64,000 nt of DNA, from NCBI GenBank assembly GCA_023390905.1, contig JAEWBY010000051.1, positions 1-64,000 of the forward strand, written 5' to 3'. This document shows, piece by piece, positions 51,352-60,540 of the stretch. The notes beneath the pieces were generated by a model, which did no database searches, was not told the DNA's origin, and saw only the letters and a program-made list of their open reading frames with translations. The first letter of the stretch is position 1; every line of letters begins with the position of its first letter. A program made the position numbers and the translations under genes. This DNA comes from Pseudomonadota bacterium (GTDB lineage Bacteria > Pseudomonadota > Gammaproteobacteria > Xanthomonadales > Xanthomonadaceae).

Positions 51352-52860
51352 ATGAGCGGTGCCGTCGATACGCAAATGCCGGGGCAGCAGCCGATTCCGG
51401 AATTCAACCAGGTCATGGGGCATCCGAAGCCATTGTGGATGCTGTTCATGACCGAGTTCTGGGAACGCTTCGCCTTCTACGGCATCCGCTGGGCGCTGGT
51501 GCTGTACATCGTGGCGCAGTTCTACGGCGGCAGCGGCACCGGCGAAACGCCGGCCAACCAGTTGTACGGCGCGTACCTGGCGCTGGTGTACGCGGCGGCG
51601 ATCTTCGGCGGCTACGTGGCCGATCGGATCATCGGCTACCAGCGATCGATCCTTCTCGGCGCGGTGATCATGGCGGCCGGCCTCTTCATGATCTCGATGC
51701 CGGATCAGAACATCTTCAAGCTGGGCCTGGCCACGATCATCGCCGGCAACGGCCTGTTCAAGCCCAACATCTCCACGATGGTCGGCAAGTTGTACAGCGT
51801 CGGCGACGAACGCCGCGACTCGGGCTTCACCCTGTTCTACATGGGCATCAACCTCGGCGCGATGGTGTCGCCGCTGCTGACCGGCTGGCTGGCCGAAAAG
51901 GTGTTCGGCAGTGAAGCCATGCCGGCCTACAAGATCGTGTTCATCGCCTCGGGCGTGGGCATGCTCGTCAGTCTGGTGTGGTTCTGGTTCGGCCGCAGCC
52001 AGCTCAAGGGCATCGGCACGCCGCCGGCCGGTGGCGAAAGCAAGGCACGCCTGCTGTTCACGGCGATCGGCGCGATCGTGGCGATTCCGGTGTTCTACCT
52101 GCTGCTGAGCCTGGGCGCGAACTCGCTGCAGTGGATCCTCACGGCCATGTTCATCGGCCTGGCCATCCTGTTGCTGGTCGAGGGCATCCGCAACGGGCCG
52201 AAGCAGCGCGACATGGTGATCGCGATGCTGATCATCTTCGCCTTCAACGTGCTGTTCTGGTGCTTCTTCGAACAGGCCGGCAGTTCCTTCAGCTTCCTCG
52301 CCGAGAAGATCGTCAACCGCGATTTCGGCGGCTGGATTTTCCCGGTCGGCTGGTTCCAGTCGGTCAACTCGATCGCCATCATCACGCTGGCGCCGATCAT
52401 CGCGTGGATCTGGGTGAAGATGGGTTCGCGCAATCCGTCGATCCCGCGCAAGTTCGGCCTGGGCCTGATCTTCAATGGCCTGGCGTTCCTGCTGCTGATG
52501 TTCGCGCTCTCCAGCCTGGTCGACCCGCAGAGCCTGAAGATCCCGTTCTGGACGCTGTTCGCCGTGTACTGGATCCAGTCCATCGGCGAGCTGTGCCTGT
52601 CGCCGATCGGCCTGTCGATGGTGACCAAGCTGGCGCCGGTGCGACTGGTGGGTTTCGGCATGGGCGGCTGGTTCCTGTCCACCGGCATCGGCAACAACCT
52701 GTCCGGCATCTTCGCTAGCCACGTCAGCGGCGAAACCGGCATGAACGTGGAATCGGCGCTGTCCGGTTACACCTTCGGGTTCTGGGCGCTGGTGATTCCC
52801 GGTGTGCTGCTGTTCGTGATCGCGCCGCTGGTGCAGAAACTGATGCATGGCGTGAAGTGA
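51352..52860 (+). CDS. POT-family proton-coupled peptide transporter
   Basis: A 502-residue inner-membrane protein with about 14 hydrophobic segments. The POT signature MTEFWERFAFYGIRWALVLYI contains the ExxERF motif, and the second family block is FTLFYMGINLGAMVSPLLTGW. It imports di- or tripeptides with protons. A ribosome site (GGGGGAAA) precedes the ATG, and a strong terminator follows. It may be linked to amino-acid degradation by the kynA and hppD neighbours. Confidence 0.93.
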   Translation: MSGAVDTQMPGQQPIPEFNQVMGHPKPLWMLFMTEFWERFAFYGIRWALVLYIVAQFYGGSGTGETPANQLYGAYLALVYAAAIFGGYVADRIIGYQRSILLGAVIMAAGLFMISMPDQNIFKLGLATIIAGNGLFKPNISTMVGKLYSVGDERRDSGFTLFYMGINLGAMVSPLLTGWLAEKVFGSEAMPAYKIVFIASGVGMLVSLVWFWFGRSQLKGIGTPPAGGESKARLLFTAIGAIVAIPVFYLLLSLGANSLQWILTAMFIGLAILLLVEGIRNGPKQRDMVIAMLIIFAFNVLFWCFFEQAGSSFSFLAEKIVNRDFGGWIFPVGWFQSVNSIAIITLAPIIAWIWVKMGSRNPSIPRKFGLGLIFNGLAFLLLMFALSSLVDPQSLKIPFWTLFAVYWIQSIGELCLSPIGLSMVTKLAPVRLVGFGMGGWFLSTGIGNNLSGIFASHVSGETGMNVESALSGYTFGFWALVIPGVLLFVIAPLVQKLMHGVK

Positions 52861-52883
52861 CGCCGCCGCACATCGTGCAGAAG

Positions 52884-52910
52884 AAGCGGCCTTCGGGCCG
52901 CTTTTTCTTT
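52884..52910 (+). terminator. intrinsic terminator of the peptide transporter gene
   Basis: AAGCGGCC pairs with GGCCGCTT around the stable TTCG tetraloop and is followed by TTTCTTT. Confidence 0.93.
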
Positions 52911-52945
52911 ACACCGAGGAAGCCGGCAAGCCGGCGCGCTGCTTC

Positions 52946-53509
52946 CTAGGGGGCGTGATCCCCGGAGTCCGCTGCCTCCCTGCGCACACGCCAAGGATCG
53001 ACGGTCATGCGCGGCACGCCGCTGGAGAGTTTCTCGATCAGGGCGCTCAGTTGCGCGGTTTCCTCGCTGCTCAGTTCGGCGAGCAACTGGCGTTCGCATT
53101 CCAGCGTCATCGGCGCGACCTCGTCGTAGACCGAATACCCGACCTCCGACAGCGCCAGCACGGAGCGCCGGCGATCGTTGCCGTGGGTGTCGCGTTCGAT
53201 CAGCCCGCGCTCCAGCAACTTGGCGACCGCGCGGCTCACCGCCACCTTGTCCATCGCCGTGCGTTCGGCGACTTCTCCGGCCGACAGCCCCGAGTACCGC
53301 CCCAGCACCGCCATCACGCGCCATTCGGTGATCGCCAGGCCGAAGCGCTGATCGTAGAGATGGGCGATGGTCTGGCTGATGCGGTTGGACAGCACGCTGA
53401 GCCGGTAGGGGAGAAAGCGCTCCAGCTCCAGCACTGCATGGGCATGGTCGGCATGGTCGGCATGGTCCGCGTGGGCGGAGGGCAGGGAGGACGGGTCGGG
53501 ATCGCTCAT
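52946..53509 (-). CDS. MarR-family regulator, divergent from hppD
   Basis: A 187-residue winged-helix regulator. The DNA-binding core is AITEWRVMAVLGRYSGLSAGEVAERTAMDKVAVSRAVAKLLERGLIERD (about residues 58-108), followed by the DRRRSVLALSEVGYSVYDEV wing. Near the N-terminus it carries a repeat HADHADHADHAHA, encoded by 9-base repeats. It lies head-to-head with hppD, and a perfect palindrome lies between the two starts, so it probably controls tyrosine catabolism. The effector may be a pathway intermediate. Confidence 0.9.
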   Translation of the reverse strand: MSDPDPSSLPSAHADHADHADHAHAVLELERFLPYRLSVLSNRISQTIAHLYDQRFGLAITEWRVMAVLGRYSGLSAGEVAERTAMDKVAVSRAVAKLLERGLIERDTHGNDRRRSVLALSEVGYSVYDEVAPMTLECERQLLAELSSEETAQLSALIEKLSSGVPRMTVDPWRVRREAADSGDHAP

Positions 53510-53551
53510 GTGGGCTGTTCAGGAAGGAATTGGCGCGACGCAGCTTGCGCT

Positions 53552-53569
53552 TAGTTTCACCTGAAACTA
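53552..53569. promoter_or_regulatory. perfect palindrome, candidate MarR operator
   Basis: TAGTTTCA and TGAAACTA flank a CC centre, giving eight-base arms with no mismatch. It lies 43 bases from the MarR start and 42 bases from the hppD start, a natural place for a regulator acting on both genes. Confidence 0.8.
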
Positions 53570-53610
53570 TGGTGCGCATCTGTCCGGCTGCCAGCCTAGC
53601 GAGGCCCCCC

Positions 53611-54705
53611 ATGAACGCACAACCCAACCTCGGCATGCAGGTCACCACGTTCGAGAACCCGATGGGCATCAACGGCTTCGAATTCGTCGAATTTGCCGCG
53701 CCCGACGGGCAGGGTGAGCTGCTGCACGACTACTTCCGCCGGCTCGGTTTCACCGCGGTGCTGCACCACACCTCGCGCCCGATCACCGTGTACCGGCAGG
53801 GCGGCGTCAATTTCCTGGTCAACGAGGACCCGGACTCCTTCGCCGCGGATTTCGCGCGTGCGCATGGCCCCAGTGCATGCGGGTTCGCGATCCGCTTCGA
53901 CAAGCCGGCCGATCTCGTATTCGACACGGTGATCGGCAACGGCGGCGAAGCCATCGATCACAAACCGGAAACGCGCGCGGTCTCGGCGCCGGTGGTCAAG
54001 GGCATCGGCGACTGCATGCTGTACCTGGTCGATCGCTATGGCGATGCGGGTTCGATCTACGACGGCGACTACCTGCCGGTGCAGGGCGCGGATCAGAATC
54101 CGAAGGGCTTCGGGCTGACCTTCATCGATCACCTCACCCACAACCTCTATTTCGGCAACATGGCGCGCTGGTCGGATTATTACGAGCGCCTGTTCAACTT
54201 CCGCGAGATCCGCTACTTCGACATCAAAGGCGCCAAGACCGGCCTGCTGTCCAAGGCGATGACCGCGCCGGACGGCATCGTGTGCATTCCGCTCAATGAA
54301 TCCTCCGATCCCAAGTCCCAGATCAACGAATATCTGGATGCGTACAAGGGCGAGGGCATCCAGCACATCGCCTGCTTCACCGACAACATCTACGACACCG
54401 TCGAGGCCATGCGCGAGGCCGGCGTCGAATTCCTCGACACCCCCGATACCTATTTCGAGGTGATTGACCAGCGCGTCCCGGATCACGGCGAAGACGTGCC
54501 GCGTCTGCAGAAGAACAAGATCCTCATCGATGCCGATCCGGAAACGCACCAGCGCAAGCTGCTGCAGATTTTCACCCAGAACGCGATTGGCCCGATCTTC
54601 TTCGAGATCATCCAGCGCAAGGGCAACGAAGGCTTCGGCGAGGGCAATTTCCAGGCGCTGTTCGAAAGCATCGAACGCGACCAGATGCGCCGCGGCGTGC
54701 TGTAA
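53611..54705 (+). CDS. hppD: 4-hydroxyphenylpyruvate dioxygenase
   Basis: A 364-residue two-module VOC-fold dioxygenase. The iron ligands are expected at the His in FIDHLTHNL, the His in GIQHIACFTDN and the Glu in PIFFEIIQRKGNEGFGEGNFQALF, all present. It converts 4-hydroxyphenylpyruvate to homogentisate in tyrosine breakdown. The ATG at 53611 starts MNAQPNLGM; the frame is open upstream into the operator. The next gene, hmgA, uses its product. Confidence 0.96.
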   Translation: MNAQPNLGMQVTTFENPMGINGFEFVEFAAPDGQGELLHDYFRRLGFTAVLHHTSRPITVYRQGGVNFLVNEDPDSFAADFARAHGPSACGFAIRFDKPADLVFDTVIGNGGEAIDHKPETRAVSAPVVKGIGDCMLYLVDRYGDAGSIYDGDYLPVQGADQNPKGFGLTFIDHLTHNLYFGNMARWSDYYERLFNFREIRYFDIKGAKTGLLSKAMTAPDGIVCIPLNESSDPKSQINEYLDAYKGEGIQHIACFTDNIYDTVEAMREAGVEFLDTPDTYFEVIDQRVPDHGEDVPRLQKNKILIDADPETHQRKLLQIFTQNAIGPIFFEIIQRKGNEGFGEGNFQALFESIERDQMRRGVL

Positions 54706-54767
54706 CCTTCCGCTCGGCCCGCTCCCCCCTCGGGGCGGGGCTCAAGAGCAAAGCCAGAGTCATCGAC

Positions 54768-56105
54768 ATGACCGAGAATCAGCCCAGCGCGAACGCCCGC
54801 AACTCCGCCCTGACCGGCAACGGCTACCAGTCCGGTTTCGGCAACGAGTTCGCCACCGAGGCGGTGGCCGGCAGCCTGCCGATTGGCCGCAACTCGCCGC
54901 AGCGTGTCGCGCATGGACTGTATGCCGAGCAGATCTCCGGCACCGCGTTCACCGCGCCGCGCCATGCGAATCGCCGGAGCTGGTTGTACCGGATCCGTCC
55001 GGCGGCGATGCATTCGCCATTCGAGGCGTTCGCGCAACCGCGTTTCCACAACCGCTTCGGCGAGGCTCCCGTGTCGCCGGATCAGTTGCGCTGGAATCCG
55101 CTGCCGATGCCGGAATCGCCGACCGATTTCATCGATGGCCTCTATACGATGGCCGGCAATGGATCGCCGGACGCACAGCACGGTGTCGGCATCCATCTGT
55201 ACGCGGCCAACCGCGACATGCAGGGCCGTTTCTTCTATGACGCCGATGGCGAACTGCTGATCGTCCCGCAGCAGGGCCGGCTGATCATCGATACCGAACT
55301 GGGTGTGATCGAGATCGAGCCCCAGCAGATCGCGGTGATCCCGCGCGGCGTGCGCTTCCGCGTGGCGCTGCCGGACGGGCCTTCGCGCGGGTATGTCTGC
55401 GAGAACTTCGGCGCGATGATGCGCCTGCCGGATCTGGGGCCGATTGGTTCCAACGGCCTGGCCAATCCGCGCGATTTCGAAACGCCGCATGCCGCCTACG
55501 AAGATCGCGAGGGCGACTTCGAACTGATCGCCAAATTCCAGGGACATCTGTGGCGCGCGCGCATCGGGCATTCGCCGCTGGACGTGGTGGCCTGGCACGG
55601 CAATTACGCGCCGTATCGCTACGATCTGCGCCGCTTCAACACGATCGGATCGATCAGCCACGATCATCCCGATCCGTCGATTTTCCTCGTGCTGCATTCA
55701 CCGAGCGATACCGCGGGCACGAGCAATCTGGATTTCGTGATCTTTCCGCCGCGCTGGCTGGTGGCGCAGGACACGTTCCGTCCGCCGTGGTTCCATCGCA
55801 ACATCGCCAGCGAGTTCATGGGGCTGATCCACGGCGCCTACGACGCCAAGGCCGAGGGCTTTTCGCCCGGAGGTGCGTCGCTGCACAACTCGATGACCGG
55901 CCATGGACCGGACGCGGCCACCTTCGAGAAGGCGAGCGCGGCGGATCTATCCAGGCCCGATGTCATCACCGACACGATGGCCTTCATGTTCGAGACCCGC
56001 GCGGTGATCCGGCCGACCGCGCAGGCGATCGATGCGACCCATCGCCAGCGCGATTACCAGGCCTGCTGGGCCGGCCTGCAGAAGCATTTCCGCGCACCGG
56101 GCTGA
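54768..56105 (+). CDS. hmgA: homogentisate 1,2-dioxygenase
   Basis: A 445-residue enzyme of the usual family length. It begins with SGFGNEFATEA and ends with the iron-site region FRPPWFHRNIASEFMGLIHGAYDAKAEGFSPGGASLHNSMTGHGPD (His and Glu ligands). It cleaves homogentisate to maleylacetoacetate. It follows hppD by 62 bases. The later steps (isomerase, fumarylacetoacetase) are not in the window; the FAH-fold protein near 9.5 kb is a hydratase type. Confidence 0.97.
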   Translation: MTENQPSANARNSALTGNGYQSGFGNEFATEAVAGSLPIGRNSPQRVAHGLYAEQISGTAFTAPRHANRRSWLYRIRPAAMHSPFEAFAQPRFHNRFGEAPVSPDQLRWNPLPMPESPTDFIDGLYTMAGNGSPDAQHGVGIHLYAANRDMQGRFFYDADGELLIVPQQGRLIIDTELGVIEIEPQQIAVIPRGVRFRVALPDGPSRGYVCENFGAMMRLPDLGPIGSNGLANPRDFETPHAAYEDREGDFELIAKFQGHLWRARIGHSPLDVVAWHGNYAPYRYDLRRFNTIGSISHDHPDPSIFLVLHSPSDTAGTSNLDFVIFPPRWLVAQDTFRPPWFHRNIASEFMGLIHGAYDAKAEGFSPGGASLHNSMTGHGPDAATFEKASAADLSRPDVITDTMAFMFETRAVIRPTAQAIDATHRQRDYQACWAGLQKHFRAPG

Positions 56106-56170
56106 ACCATTCGCGGGGCTTTAACGGCGCGGCAGGGTAGGCTGCGGAGCCCTGTCCTGCCGGTGCCCCG

Positions 56171-56806
56171 ATGAAATCGATCCCGCTGTTGAGCCTTGTC
56201 ATCGCGCTGGGTGTCGTGGCGTGCAAGCCGTCCGCGCCCGAGCCCACCACGCCCGCCGCCGCCGATCCCGCGCCCGCCGTGGCCGGAACGATCACGCCCG
56301 CCGAACCGGCGCCGCCGTCGCAGGCCGAAGCTGCCGCGACCCCGGCCCCCGCTTCCGATCAGTTGGCCACGCTAGGCGGGTACGGCGGGATGAAGCTCGG
56401 CAGCACCGCGGCCGAAGCGCGCACCGCCTGGGGTGGTGAACTCAAGGCGCTCGGCAGCCAGAGCGATGCCTGCCATTACCTGGTGCCGCAGTGGGCGAAG
56501 GATGGGCGCGATCTGGCCTTCATGATCGAGAACGACCATTTCGTCCGCTACGACGTCGGCAACGACAAGGAGATCGCGCCGGGCGGTGGCAAGGTCGGCA
56601 TGAGCGTGGGCGATCTGCAGAAGCTGTACCGCAACGCGCTGCAGGCCTCGCCGCACAAGTATGTCGAGGGCGCGCAGTACCTCGCATTCGATACCAGCGG
56701 GGTCGCCCCGACGCGGCTGGTGTTCGAGACCGATGCCGCCGGCAAGGTCATCCGCTGGCGCGTGGGCCTCTCGCCGCAAGTGGATTACGTCGAAGGGTGC
56801 GCCTGA
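56171..56806 (+). CDS. hypothetical lipoprotein
   Basis: A 211-residue protein with a lipoprotein signal (LLSLVIALGVVAC, Cys18) and a long Pro/Ala/Glu linker to about residue 62. The folded part contains GYGGMKLGSTAAEARTAWGG, CHYLVPQW, FMIENDHFVRYDVGN and GVAPTRLVFETDAAGKVIRWRVG. The two Cys of the mature domain (CHYL and the last but one residue) may pair. No family recognised. Confidence 0.8.
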   Translation: MKSIPLLSLVIALGVVACKPSAPEPTTPAAADPAPAVAGTITPAEPAPPSQAEAAATPAPASDQLATLGGYGGMKLGSTAAEARTAWGGELKALGSQSDACHYLVPQWAKDGRDLAFMIENDHFVRYDVGNDKEIAPGGGKVGMSVGDLQKLYRNALQASPHKYVEGAQYLAFDTSGVAPTRLVFETDAAGKVIRWRVGLSPQVDYVEGCA

Positions 56807-56871
56807 TGCGGTGATGGCCGCTGCCTTCTCCGGCGCATAGAATCCGGACACCGACGATGCGGAGGCATTGA

Positions 56872-57819
56872 ATGGAAGCCTGGATGTATTTCCTGCTGGG
56901 GCTGGTGCTGCTCGCGCTGGGCGGCGATTCGATCGTCAAGGGTGCTTCGGGACTCGCGCAACGCATCGGCGCCTCGCCGTTCGTCGCGGGCCTGCTGCTG
57001 ATCGCATTCGGCACCTCGTTGCCCGAGCTGGCGGTGAATGCGCGCGCGGCGTGGGTGGGGGCTCAGGATCTGGCGCTGGGCAACGCGGTGGGCAGCAACA
57101 TCGTCAATCTCGGGCTGACCCTGGGCCTGGCTGCGATCGCGGCGCCGCTGTTGATTCGCACGCGCGTGCTGTCGCCGCTGCTGGTGCTGCTGGCGGTGGC
57201 GACGCTGGCGCTGATCGTGTTCGGGCTCGATGGCGTGATCAGCCGCATGGAAGGCATCGTGCTGCTGGCGGGCTTCGTCGCGGTGCTCGCGTTCCTGCTC
57301 GCGCGTGCGCGGCAGGAACCCGAGCCGCTGCGCGCGAGCATCGCCGCCTACGCCAGCACGCGCGGTGCGTTGTGGCTGAATCTGCTGCGGTTCGTGCTCG
57401 CCGCGGCATTGCTGTATTACGGGGCGCGACTGCTGGTGGGATCGGCGACCACGATCGGTGCGAGCCTGTCACTCTCGCCGCTGCTCACCGGCCTGTTGCC
57501 GGTGGCTATCGGCACGGCCTTGCCGGAAGTGGCCGCGGCGATCGCCGCCGCGCGGCGCGGTCAGGGCGAGATGGTGGCCGGGCACGTCATCGGTTCGAGC
57601 CTGTTCAATCTGCTGGTCGTCGTCGGCGGCATGGCGGCATTCCGGCCATTCCCGCTGCCGGAATCGTTCGTGCGCCTGGAACTGCCGGCAGCGTTGGCGT
57701 TCGTGCTGGTGCTGTATCCGCTGCTGCGCGGCGATCTGCGTATCAGTCCGGGCGAAGGCGCAGTGCTGCTGATTGCCTTCATCGGATGGGTCGTGCTGGA
57801 AATCGCGCTGCTCGCCTGA
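56872..57819 (+). CDS. calcium/sodium antiporter family membrane protein
   Basis: A 315-residue protein with ten membrane segments in two homologous halves. The CaCA alpha-repeats are LLIAFGTSLPELAVNARAA and LPVAIGTALPEVAAAIAAA, each followed by a G-S/N rich segment (AVGSNIVNLG; VIGSSLFNLL). YrbG-type antiporters exchange Ca2+ or K+ against Na+ or H+. The gene is alone on the plus strand and convergent with the Mrp operon, which also moves cations. Confidence 0.92.
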   Translation: MEAWMYFLLGLVLLALGGDSIVKGASGLAQRIGASPFVAGLLLIAFGTSLPELAVNARAAWVGAQDLALGNAVGSNIVNLGLTLGLAAIAAPLLIRTRVLSPLLVLLAVATLALIVFGLDGVISRMEGIVLLAGFVAVLAFLLARARQEPEPLRASIAAYASTRGALWLNLLRFVLAAALLYYGARLLVGSATTIGASLSLSPLLTGLLPVAIGTALPEVAAAIAAARRGQGEMVAGHVIGSSLFNLLVVVGGMAAFRPFPLPESFVRLELPAALAFVLVLYPLLRGDLRISPGEGAVLLIAFIGWVVLEIALLA

Positions 57820-57891
57820 GAGGAGGGACTGCGTTGCGGCCGGCGTGATCCCAGGTGCCGATCGAAGCGCCGGGCGGGGTCGAAGCCACTC

Positions 57892-58230
57892 CTACCGATC
57901 GGACGTGTCGTCTTCGCGCGGCAGTGGTGGACGTTCGGCCATCTTCAGTGACAGCGCCGCCTTGGCCATCAGGTGCGCGCTGATCGGCGCGGTGATGAAC
58001 AGGAAGGCAGTGACCAGCAACTCGCGCGGCTGCGGGTCCTGGCCGGTGAACGCATGGTAGCCGACCGACGCCAGCAGCACGCAGCCCACGCCCAGCGTGC
58101 TGGACTTGGTCGGAGCATGCAGGCGCTTGAAGAAGTCCGACAGCTTCGCCAGTCCGTATGAACCCACGAGGATGAAGAAGCAGCCGATCGCCAGCAGCGC
58201 GGTCAGCAACACGGCGAACAGCCAGCTCAT
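57892..58230 (-). CDS. mrpG: Mrp-type cation/proton antiporter subunit G
   Basis: A 112-residue membrane protein with three hydrophobic segments. It has the MnhG/PhaG features LTALLAIGCFFILVGSYGLAKLSDFFKRLHAPTKSSTLGVGCVLLA and AFLFITAPISAHLMAKAAL. It is the last gene of the operon and overlaps subunit F by four bases. Confidence 0.92.
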   Translation of the reverse strand: MSWLFAVLLTALLAIGCFFILVGSYGLAKLSDFFKRLHAPTKSSTLGVGCVLLASVGYHAFTGQDPQPRELLVTAFLFITAPISAHLMAKAALSLKMAERPPLPREDDTSDR

Positions 58231-58511
58231 TCGACGATGTCCCGGCGCAGGATGTACTTGCTCAGCACCACGGTGCCGACGAATCCGAGCATCGCGATGA
58301 TGAGCGCGGCCTCGAAGTAGATCGGCGTGTCCATGTGCATGCCGAACAGCATCAGCTCGGCGATGGTGGCCACGAACAGCGTATCGAGCGCGAGGATGCG
58401 GTCGGGCACGGTGGGGCCGCGCAGCAGCCGCCACAGGGCCAGCAGCATCGCGATGCCGACCATGTGCATCGATACCACGATCGCAGCGGCGATGAGGGAA
58501 GCGGGGGTCAC
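58227..58511 (-). CDS. mrpF: Mrp-type cation/proton antiporter subunit F
   Basis: A 94-residue membrane protein with three hydrophobic helices and the subunit F motif LLRGPTVPDRILALDTLFVA. The start is GTG at 58511, which overlaps the subunit E stop by four bases (GTGA). The frame is open further upstream, but that part is antisense-like inside subunit E. Confidence 0.91.
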   Translation of the reverse strand: MTPASLIAAAIVVSMHMVGIAMLLALWRLLRGPTVPDRILALDTLFVATIAELMLFGMHMDTPIYFEAALIIAMLGFVGTVVLSKYILRRDIVE

Positions 58512-59002
58512 GGGAAGATCTCCATCAGGGGCGCTTCGTAGCGCTGCTTGATATGGCGGATGACCTGGTCGGGATCCTTGAGGTTGAACACGTGCACCAG
58601 CAGGTGCCGGCGATCGTCCGACAGCACGGCCGATACCGTGCCCGGCGTCAGCGTGATGATGCTGGTCAGCGCCGCGATGCCGTGGATGTTGGCGATGTCC
58701 AGCGGCAACCACACGAAGCCCGGCGTGATCCGCGATTCCCGGCCCAGCACGCGGCGCGCGACCTCGATGTTGGACATCACGATGTCCCAGCCGAGGATCC
58801 ACAGCATGCGCGGAACGCTGCGCAGCCGGCCGATGCGTGCGAACTCGCGGTCCAGCCGCGCGGCGAAGATCGGCACCACCAGCGCAAGCACGAGCGCGAG
58901 CACGACATGGCCCCAGGTGATCTCCGAGTTCATCAGCAGCCAGAAGCAGAAGATCGTCAGGCTCAGCGGCAGCGAGGGTATCCAGCGCTTCATCGGTCTC
59001 AT
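58508..59002 (-). CDS. mrpE: Mrp-type cation/proton antiporter subunit E
   Basis: A 164-residue protein with two or three N-terminal membrane segments (LPLSLTIFCFWLLMNSEITWGHVVLALVLALVVPIFAARL) and the subunit E block ITPGFVWLPLDI, then TSIITLTPGTVSAVLSDDRRHLLVHVF. Its ATG at 59002 overlaps the subunit D stop (ATGA); another ATG lies three codons later. Confidence 0.92.
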   Translation of the reverse strand: MRPMKRWIPSLPLSLTIFCFWLLMNSEITWGHVVLALVLALVVPIFAARLDREFARIGRLRSVPRMLWILGWDIVMSNIEVARRVLGRESRITPGFVWLPLDIANIHGIAALTSIITLTPGTVSAVLSDDRRHLLVHVFNLKDPDQVIRHIKQRYEAPLMEIFP

Positions 59003-60540
59003 CTCATTACCGGCGGCTGCTGGCGGACCTGTTCGATGTAGGACCCGGGTGATTGCAGTTGCCGGGCCGTCTCCGACGTATACGCCAGCAGCGGTGAAGC
59101 AGCGATCGTCATCGCCACGCCGTAAGCGAGCAGCAGGATCGTGGCCAGTGTTTCCAGCCGGCGTGCGGGTGCGGCTGGCGCCGGTGGAGGCGGCATTGCA
59201 TCCGCCGCAGCGGCATGCGCGGGTTCCACGCGCCAGAACAGCCGCGTGCCCGCGCGCGTCAGCCCGACCAGCATCAGGAAACTGCTGATCAGCAACGCAA
59301 GCCAGATCCAGCGCTGCTCGATGGTCGCGGTCAGCAGCGCGAACTTGCCGACGAAGCCGGACAGCGGCGGCAGGCCCGCCAGCGAAATCGCCGCGATCAG
59401 GAACATCGCGCCCGGCAAGGTGCGGCCGGTGATCGCCTGCACGCGATCGTTGCGATCGCCGGCTTCGCCACGGCGGCGACGCACGAGATCGGCGATCAGG
59501 AACAGCGCCGCACCGGCGAAGCTGCTGTGCGCAAGGTAGTACAGGCCCGCACCGGTGGCCTGCGTGCGTTCGGTGGCGAAGGCGAGGATCAGCGTCGCGG
59601 CCGAGGCCAGCACCAGATACGCGGCCAGCGCGCGCAGCTTGATCGCCGCCATCACGCCGAGCGAGGCCAGCGCCAGCGTCAGCGTGCCCAGCACCAGCAG
59701 CCACGGCCAGGCGAAGCCGGCCAGATCACCGGCGGTGGCGCCGAACAGCAGCGAGCACACACGCAGCAGGGCATACAGCCCGACCTTGGTCATCACCGCG
59801 AACAACGCGGCCACCGGCGCGGGCGCATGCGTGTAGGTATCGGGCAACCAGAAATACACCGGCAGCATCGCCGCCTTCACGCAGAAGACCAGCAACAGCA
59901 GCCCGGCCGCGGCCTGGATCAGCAGGTGATCGGCGGCCGGCGCCTGCGCGATGCGGGTGGCCATCTCCGCCATGTTGAGCGTGCCGAGCAGGCCGTAGAG
60001 CAGCCCCAGCGCCATCAGGAAGACGGTGGAGGCCGCGATGTTGGCGGTGACGTAATGGAAACCGGCGCGCATCCGCTTGCTGCGCCCGCCGCTGAGCAGC
60101 AACCCGTAGGAAGCACTCAGCAGCACTTCGAAGAACACGAACAGATTGAACAGGTCGCCGGTCAGGAACGCACCGTTCAAGCCCATCAACTGCAACTGGA
60201 AGAACGCATGGAAATGCGGCGCGCGCCGATCCCAGCCGGCGCAGGCATGCAGCAGGCACGCGATCGCCAGCAGCGTGGCCACCAGCACCATCATCGCCGA
60301 GAGCCGATCGACCATCAGGCTGATGCCCAACCGCGCCGGCCAGTCGCCGAGCAGATAGACCAGCACGCGTCCGCTGTCGGCATCACGCACGAGCAGGCAG
60401 GCGATGACCAGTTGCGCGGCCAGCGATGTCCACGCGATCGCGCGCTGCGGCGCCATGCCATACCGGCGGCGTTCGGCGAGCAGCGCCAGCGCACCGCCGA
60501 TCAGCGGCACCAGAATCGACCACAGCGGCAGATCGCTCAT
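58999..60540 (-). CDS. mrpD: Mrp-type cation/proton antiporter subunit D
   Basis: A 513-residue membrane protein with about 14 hydrophobic segments of the NuoN/NuoM proton-channel family. The ion-path region LFNLFVFFEVLLSASYGLLL and the Lys-bearing block VFCVKAAMLPVYFWLPDTYTHAPAPVAALFAVMTKVGLYALLR are typical. It is the second large subunit beside the A/B fusion. The last seven residues are PPVMR then stop, overlapping subunit E. Confidence 0.94.
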   Translation of the reverse strand: MSDLPLWSILVPLIGGALALLAERRRYGMAPQRAIAWTSLAAQLVIACLLVRDADSGRVLVYLLGDWPARLGISLMVDRLSAMMVLVATLLAIACLLHACAGWDRRAPHFHAFFQLQLMGLNGAFLTGDLFNLFVFFEVLLSASYGLLLSGGRSKRMRAGFHYVTANIAASTVFLMALGLLYGLLGTLNMAEMATRIAQAPAADHLLIQAAAGLLLLVFCVKAAMLPVYFWLPDTYTHAPAPVAALFAVMTKVGLYALLRVCSLLFGATAGDLAGFAWPWLLVLGTLTLALASLGVMAAIKLRALAAYLVLASAATLILAFATERTQATGAGLYYLAHSSFAGAALFLIADLVRRRRGEAGDRNDRVQAITGRTLPGAMFLIAAISLAGLPPLSGFVGKFALLTATIEQRWIWLALLISSFLMLVGLTRAGTRLFWRVEPAHAAAADAMPPPPAPAAPARRLETLATILLLAYGVAMTIAASPLLAYTSETARQLQSPGSYIEQVRQQPPVMR

